A DNA stretch of 6,791 nucleotides from JBGQBN01 sp041494805 (GTDB lineage Bacteria > Acidobacteriota > Terriglobia > Terriglobales > Acidobacteriaceae): contig JBGQBN010000096.1 in NCBI GenBank assembly GCA_041494805.1, forward strand, positions 1 through 6,791, written 5' to 3'. Under the pieces are notes generated by a model. It searched no databases. It was given only the letters and a program-made list of their open reading frames with translations, and was not told where the DNA came from. Shown in pieces: positions 4,005 through 6,791 of this stretch (within the stretch, counting starts at the first letter, position 1; each line of letters begins with the position of its first letter). The translations under genes and the position numbers were made by a program.

Positions 4005-6791
4005 CAACAACTGGCCACCCTGAAGGTTACGGTGACCGACCAGACGGGCGCGACCATTCCTGGCGCAACCGTTACCCTGCAGAGTAACCAGACGGGCGCC
4101 AAACGGACTGACAGCACCGCCTCCAACGGCTTGTCTGTGATCTCGGGGGTAGCTGCGGGCAGCTATGAAATGACCACCGAAGCCAAGGGCTTCAATCCGC
4201 GAAAACTCTCGGTGACGCTCTCGGTCGGGCAGATCGCCTCGCTCACAGTCACTCTGGGCATCACCGTCAAGGAAGAGGTGACCGTACAAGACACGGCACA
4301 AGGTATTGACACGGAGAAGTCCGAAGTCAGCCAGGTCATTGATACGGTGAAGATCGCGGATCTTCCCGTCTCCGGCCGGGATTTCATTGACTTTGTGCTG
4401 TTGACGCCTTCGGTCAACGTGGGTAGAAGCACGGCGGTCGGGGCGCAGTCTCCGTTTACCGAAACCGTGCTGAAGCTGAGTTTCAGCGGGGTGCGGGAGA
4501 GTCACACCACGTTCTTCGCTCTCGACGGCGCCGACTACACCACCAGCATTTCGGGCGTGCAGCGCGTTAGTCCGTCGCAGGACTGGGTGCAGGAGTTCCG
4601 CGTGATCGACAGCCCCTACACCGGAGACAATGGCCGCAACCTGGGATCCGTGGTAAACACAATTACCAAGTCGGGCGGCAACGCGGTCCATGGTTCAGCC
4701 TACGAGTTCTTTCGCAACAACAAGCTCGACGACAACAACAAGCTTTCGGCCGCGGGTTTCAACACGCTGCGCTTCAACCAGTTCGGAGTCACGATCGGCG
4801 GTCCGATCAAGAAAGAGAGAAATTTTTATTTCCTGGGGTACGAAGGGCAGCGGCGAGCCGAGTCGCCGATCTACTCTTCCTTCATCCTTAACTGTATTAA
4901 CCAGCCCTGCTTTGGGCCGAGCAGTCCCAGCATTAACGATGTGAAGCAGATACTGGGCTTGCAAAAGGAAGACCTGGGGTCGATTCTTCAGATCGACGAT
5001 TACGACAAATTCATCGGCAAGAGCAGCAACGTGCTGGGCGAGAAGACGTCCCTCAATATCACGTATTTGTTCAACGACACGCGCAAAAAGAACGTGCGCG
5101 GTGCGGCGCCGGGCGAAGGCCTGCCCTCGTCCTACCGTGACAATCCGGTTCGTGATCAGACCATTGCCGGCAACCTGATCCGCGTGATTAACCATGGCCT
5201 GACGTCGGAGACACTGCTGGGGTATGGTCGGCGGGTTTTCCATCTGGAGCCCAAGGGGCTCGGGTTCGAACCGGCGCTGGGCATTCCGAACCTGATGTCG
5301 TCGGGCGGCTTTGTGGGCAGCGTGCGCTTCTACCAGGAGCAGCACTTCCAGGCCGCGGAGAACCTGACCTACACCCGCGGCAACCACACGTTCAAGTTCG
5401 GCGGCGAGATTCAGCCGGTTTGGACCAAGACGCAGGTGACGCTGTTCAGCCCAGGATTTGCGGTCTTCGCACCGCCGAGTTTTTTCGGGCTGTTTCCCTT
5501 CGACAACTGTGTGAGTGCGATGCCGGGTTGCCTGCCGGGAACGGGGCCGGGAACGCCGGTAGCGTTCCTGTTTCTGCAGCCGCGGTCATTCTTCGGGACG
5601 CAGATTCCCAACCGCGATCCCAACTTCCAGGCGGGGTTGTATGCCGGGCCAAACCAGCAGGCCTTCACGGACGCAACTTCGGTGGACTACAAACATTTTC
5701 TGTGGTCGACCTACGTGCAGGATCAGTGGAAGGCGCGGCCGAACCTTAGTTTCACCTTCGGGTTGCGCTACGACGTGGATCAATTGCCCTCCGGATCGTC
5801 GCTTAAGCAGCAAGGCGGATTTCATCCCACCAATTACAACAACATTCAGCCGCGCGTGGGCTTTGCCTATTCGTTCAACGGGGGCAAGGGCGTCGTGCGC
5901 GGCGGGGGAGGCGTGTTCGTCGGGCCGTTTATTTATAGCGACATTCTAGTGAGCTGGGTGGGAGCTTCGGAATTCAGCTATATGAACCAGCCGCTGCTTC
6001 CGGAGTTCCAGAACCCGAGCCAGAGCCTGATCGGATTTGGGCCATCGGGAGCGGTAGGGGCCTGCGATCCCAATCTGGTGCCAATTCCAGGCGTGTGCGT
6101 ACCGTTTCCGGGAACACTCAAGACGGACTTCCTGAATTTCGTGAGCAGCGGCGCCTACCCGGCTCCCAATGCTTTGCACCAGTTCCCGCTGGGATACGCG
6201 AAGAAGGATTTTCCGCAGCCCTTTTCAGAGCAGGCGAGCCTGGAGGTCGAGCACCAGATCGGCAAGGACTGGTACGCCTCATTGGGCTACCAGTGGATGC
6301 ACGCCTCGCGGCTGCCAGTTTATTTGAGCATCAACGCGGTGCCAGACTCAGTTCTTCCGAGCGGGCAGCAGCATTTTGCGGCAGCCGATCCTAATTTCGG
6401 TTTCGTGCTTTACGTGAAGCCGATCGGGTTCTCGCTGTACAACGCGGGCACGGCCAGCTTGCGCAAGTCTTTCTCGCATCACTTCAACTTCCTGGCCAAC
6501 TACACCTTTTCGAAGTCGATTGACATCGCGACCACGGTCAATCTTCCCAACACGCCGCTCAACTACCTGCACCCCGAGTTAGACCGTGCGGTGGGTGACA
6601 ACGATGTACGGCACCGCTTCACGCTCGCACTCCTGGCGGAGACACCAAAACAGTGGCCGTGGGTGGTCCGGGACTTCAAGGCGTCGATCCTGACCAACCT
6701 ACAGAGTCCGCGGCACTACACGATCAACGCGGCCCCGCCCCATGGCGATTTGAATGGCGACGGATTCACGTTCAATGACCGCATGGCGAAC
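3930..6791 (+). CDS. Oar-like TonB-dependent outer-membrane receptor, 3'-truncated
   Basis: The frame is open for 954 codons to the right edge. Acidobacterial relatives are usually about 1050-1200 residues, so the last barrel strands are missing. Residues 1-25 form a signal peptide (basic start, AAAMFCLVALLSTG core, AFA before QQ). Residues about 28-112 form a carboxypeptidase-regulatory-like beta-sandwich (TDQTGATIPGATVTLQ). Residues about 120-300 form the plug, with LPVSGRD (145-151), SPSQDWVQEF, TKSGGNAVHG and FNQFGVTIGGPIKK. The rest alternates aromatic strands and Pro/Gly-rich loops typical of a 22-strand barrel. Six cysteines in the mature part fall in three close pairs. The family takes up large or scarce ligands across the outer membrane with TonB energy; its ligand is unknown. 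Starts at 3927 or 3882 are possible, but 3930 has the best-spaced ribosome site. The gene lies 72 bp behind the nitrilase, with no clear terminator or promoter between, so shared transcription is possible. Confidence 0.88.
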   Translation, partial: MVRLPFAKAAAMFCLVALLSTGAFAQQLATLKVTVTDQTGATIPGATVTLQSNQTGAKRTDSTASNGLSVISGVAAGSYEMTTEAKGFNPRKLSVTLSVGQIASLTVTLGITVKEEVTVQDTAQGIDTEKSEVSQVIDTVKIADLPVSGRDFIDFVLLTPSVNVGRSTAVGAQSPFTETVLKLSFSGVRESHTTFFALDGADYTTSISGVQRVSPSQDWVQEFRVIDSPYTGDNGRNLGSVVNTITKSGGNAVHGSAYEFFRNNKLDDNNKLSAAGFNTLRFNQFGVTIGGPIKKERNFYFLGYEGQRRAESPIYSSFILNCINQPCFGPSSPSINDVKQILGLQKEDLGSILQIDDYDKFIGKSSNVLGEKTSLNITYLFNDTRKKNVRGAAPGEGLPSSYRDNPVRDQTIAGNLIRVINHGLTSETLLGYGRRVFHLEPKGLGFEPALGIPNLMSSGGFVGSVRFYQEQHFQAAENLTYTRGNHTFKFGGEIQPVWTKTQVTLFSPGFAVFAPPSFFGLFPFDNCVSAMPGCLPGTGPGTPVAFLFLQPRSFFGTQIPNRDPNFQAGLYAGPNQQAFTDATSVDYKHFLWSTYVQDQWKARPNLSFTFGLRYDVDQLPSGSSLKQQGGFHPTNYNNIQPRVGFAYSFNGGKGVVRGGGGVFVGPFIYSDILVSWVGASEFSYMNQPLLPEFQNPSQSLIGFGPSGAVGACDPNLVPIPGVCVPFPGTLKTDFLNFVSSGAYPAPNALHQFPLGYAKKDFPQPFSEQASLEVEHQIGKDWYASLGYQWMHASRLPVYLSINAVPDSVLPSGQQHFAAADPNFGFVLYVKPIGFSLYNAGTASLRKSFSHHFNFLANYTFSKSIDIATTVNLPNTPLNYLHPELDRAVGDNDVRHRFTLALLAETPKQWPWVVRDFKASILTNLQSPRHYTINAAPPHGDLNGDGFTFNDRMAN
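6747..6779 (+). other. Asp/Asn-rich DxNxDG calcium-loop-like motif in the receptor
   Basis: Residues 940-950 read DLNGDGFTFND, with acidic or Asn side chains at loop positions 1, 3, 5 and 11, as in dockerin-like or EF-hand-like calcium loops. The Glu normally at position 12 is Arg. Similar DxNxDG-xxxND stretches are common in Acidobacteria Oar-like receptors, to my recollection, so this is probably a surface-loop feature. Calcium binding is inference. Confidence 0.35.

Noticed and set aside
4039..4099. A 13-base direct repeat, ACCAGACGGGCGC, at 4039-4051 and 4087-4099
   Set aside because: Both copies are in frame and encode QTGA turns of the carboxypeptidase-regulatory-like domain, so protein-level constraint explains them.
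2715..4691. A 658-codon open frame on the minus strand across the nitrilase and the receptor 5' end
   Set aside because: It lies opposite two genes with clear family motifs, crosses their boundary, shows no recognisable domain, and is Arg/His/Gly-rich as expected from the mirror of GC-rich codons.
4695..5387. A 230-codon minus-strand frame inside the receptor gene
   Set aside because: The plus-strand receptor reads continuously through it with plug and barrel motifs, so this is a codon-bias shadow.
5532..5558. Short repeated CCGGGAACG units
   Set aside because: They encode a Pro/Gly/Thr loop (PGTGPGTP) in the receptor; too short and too few for a repeat element.
3930..6791. Possible frameshift in the receptor gene
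   Set aside because: Codon-by-codon reading shows one uninterrupted frame from 3930 to the window end with family motifs throughout.

Overview
This window looks like a piece of an Acidobacteriota (Terriglobia-like) genome or metagenome contig. That view rests on two things. The DNA is GC-rich, with G/C-ending codons throughout. The last gene has the form typical of that phylum: an Oar-like TonB-dependent outer-membrane protein with a signal peptide, a carboxypeptidase-regulatory-like domain, a plug and a long barrel. The phylum call is inference from gene style, since no rRNA or marker gene is present.

All five genes lie on the + strand. (1) Bases 3-824 hold the C-terminal two thirds of a styrene/indole monooxygenase (StyA-type) flavoprotein, cut by the left edge. 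(2) Bases 853-1431 encode an AhpD/carboxymuconolactone decarboxylase-fold protein that keeps its CxxC but has Phe where the catalytic His normally sits. (3) After a 169-bp gap with a promoter-like TTGACA element and an inverted repeat, 1601-2704 encodes a nitrilase-superfamily hydrolase that looks most like the aliphatic amidase branch. (4) Bases 2739-3857 encode a second, divergent member that looks like a true nitrilase but has Cys-Gly-Glu at the nucleophile instead of Cys-Trp-Glu. (5) From 3930 to the right edge runs the TonB-dependent receptor-like gene, open for 954 codons with no stop.

The layout suggests one functional module. A flavin oxygenase would act on an aromatic or heteroaromatic compound, with an AhpD-fold partner and two C-N hydrolases that could convert a nitrile and its amide to acid plus ammonia. 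The outer-membrane protein lies 72 bp downstream with no obvious terminator between. The substrate and the pathway order cannot be read from the sequence. I found no RNA genes, mobile elements, CRISPR arrays or long repeats. The only intergenic stretch over 100 bp is 1432-1600.
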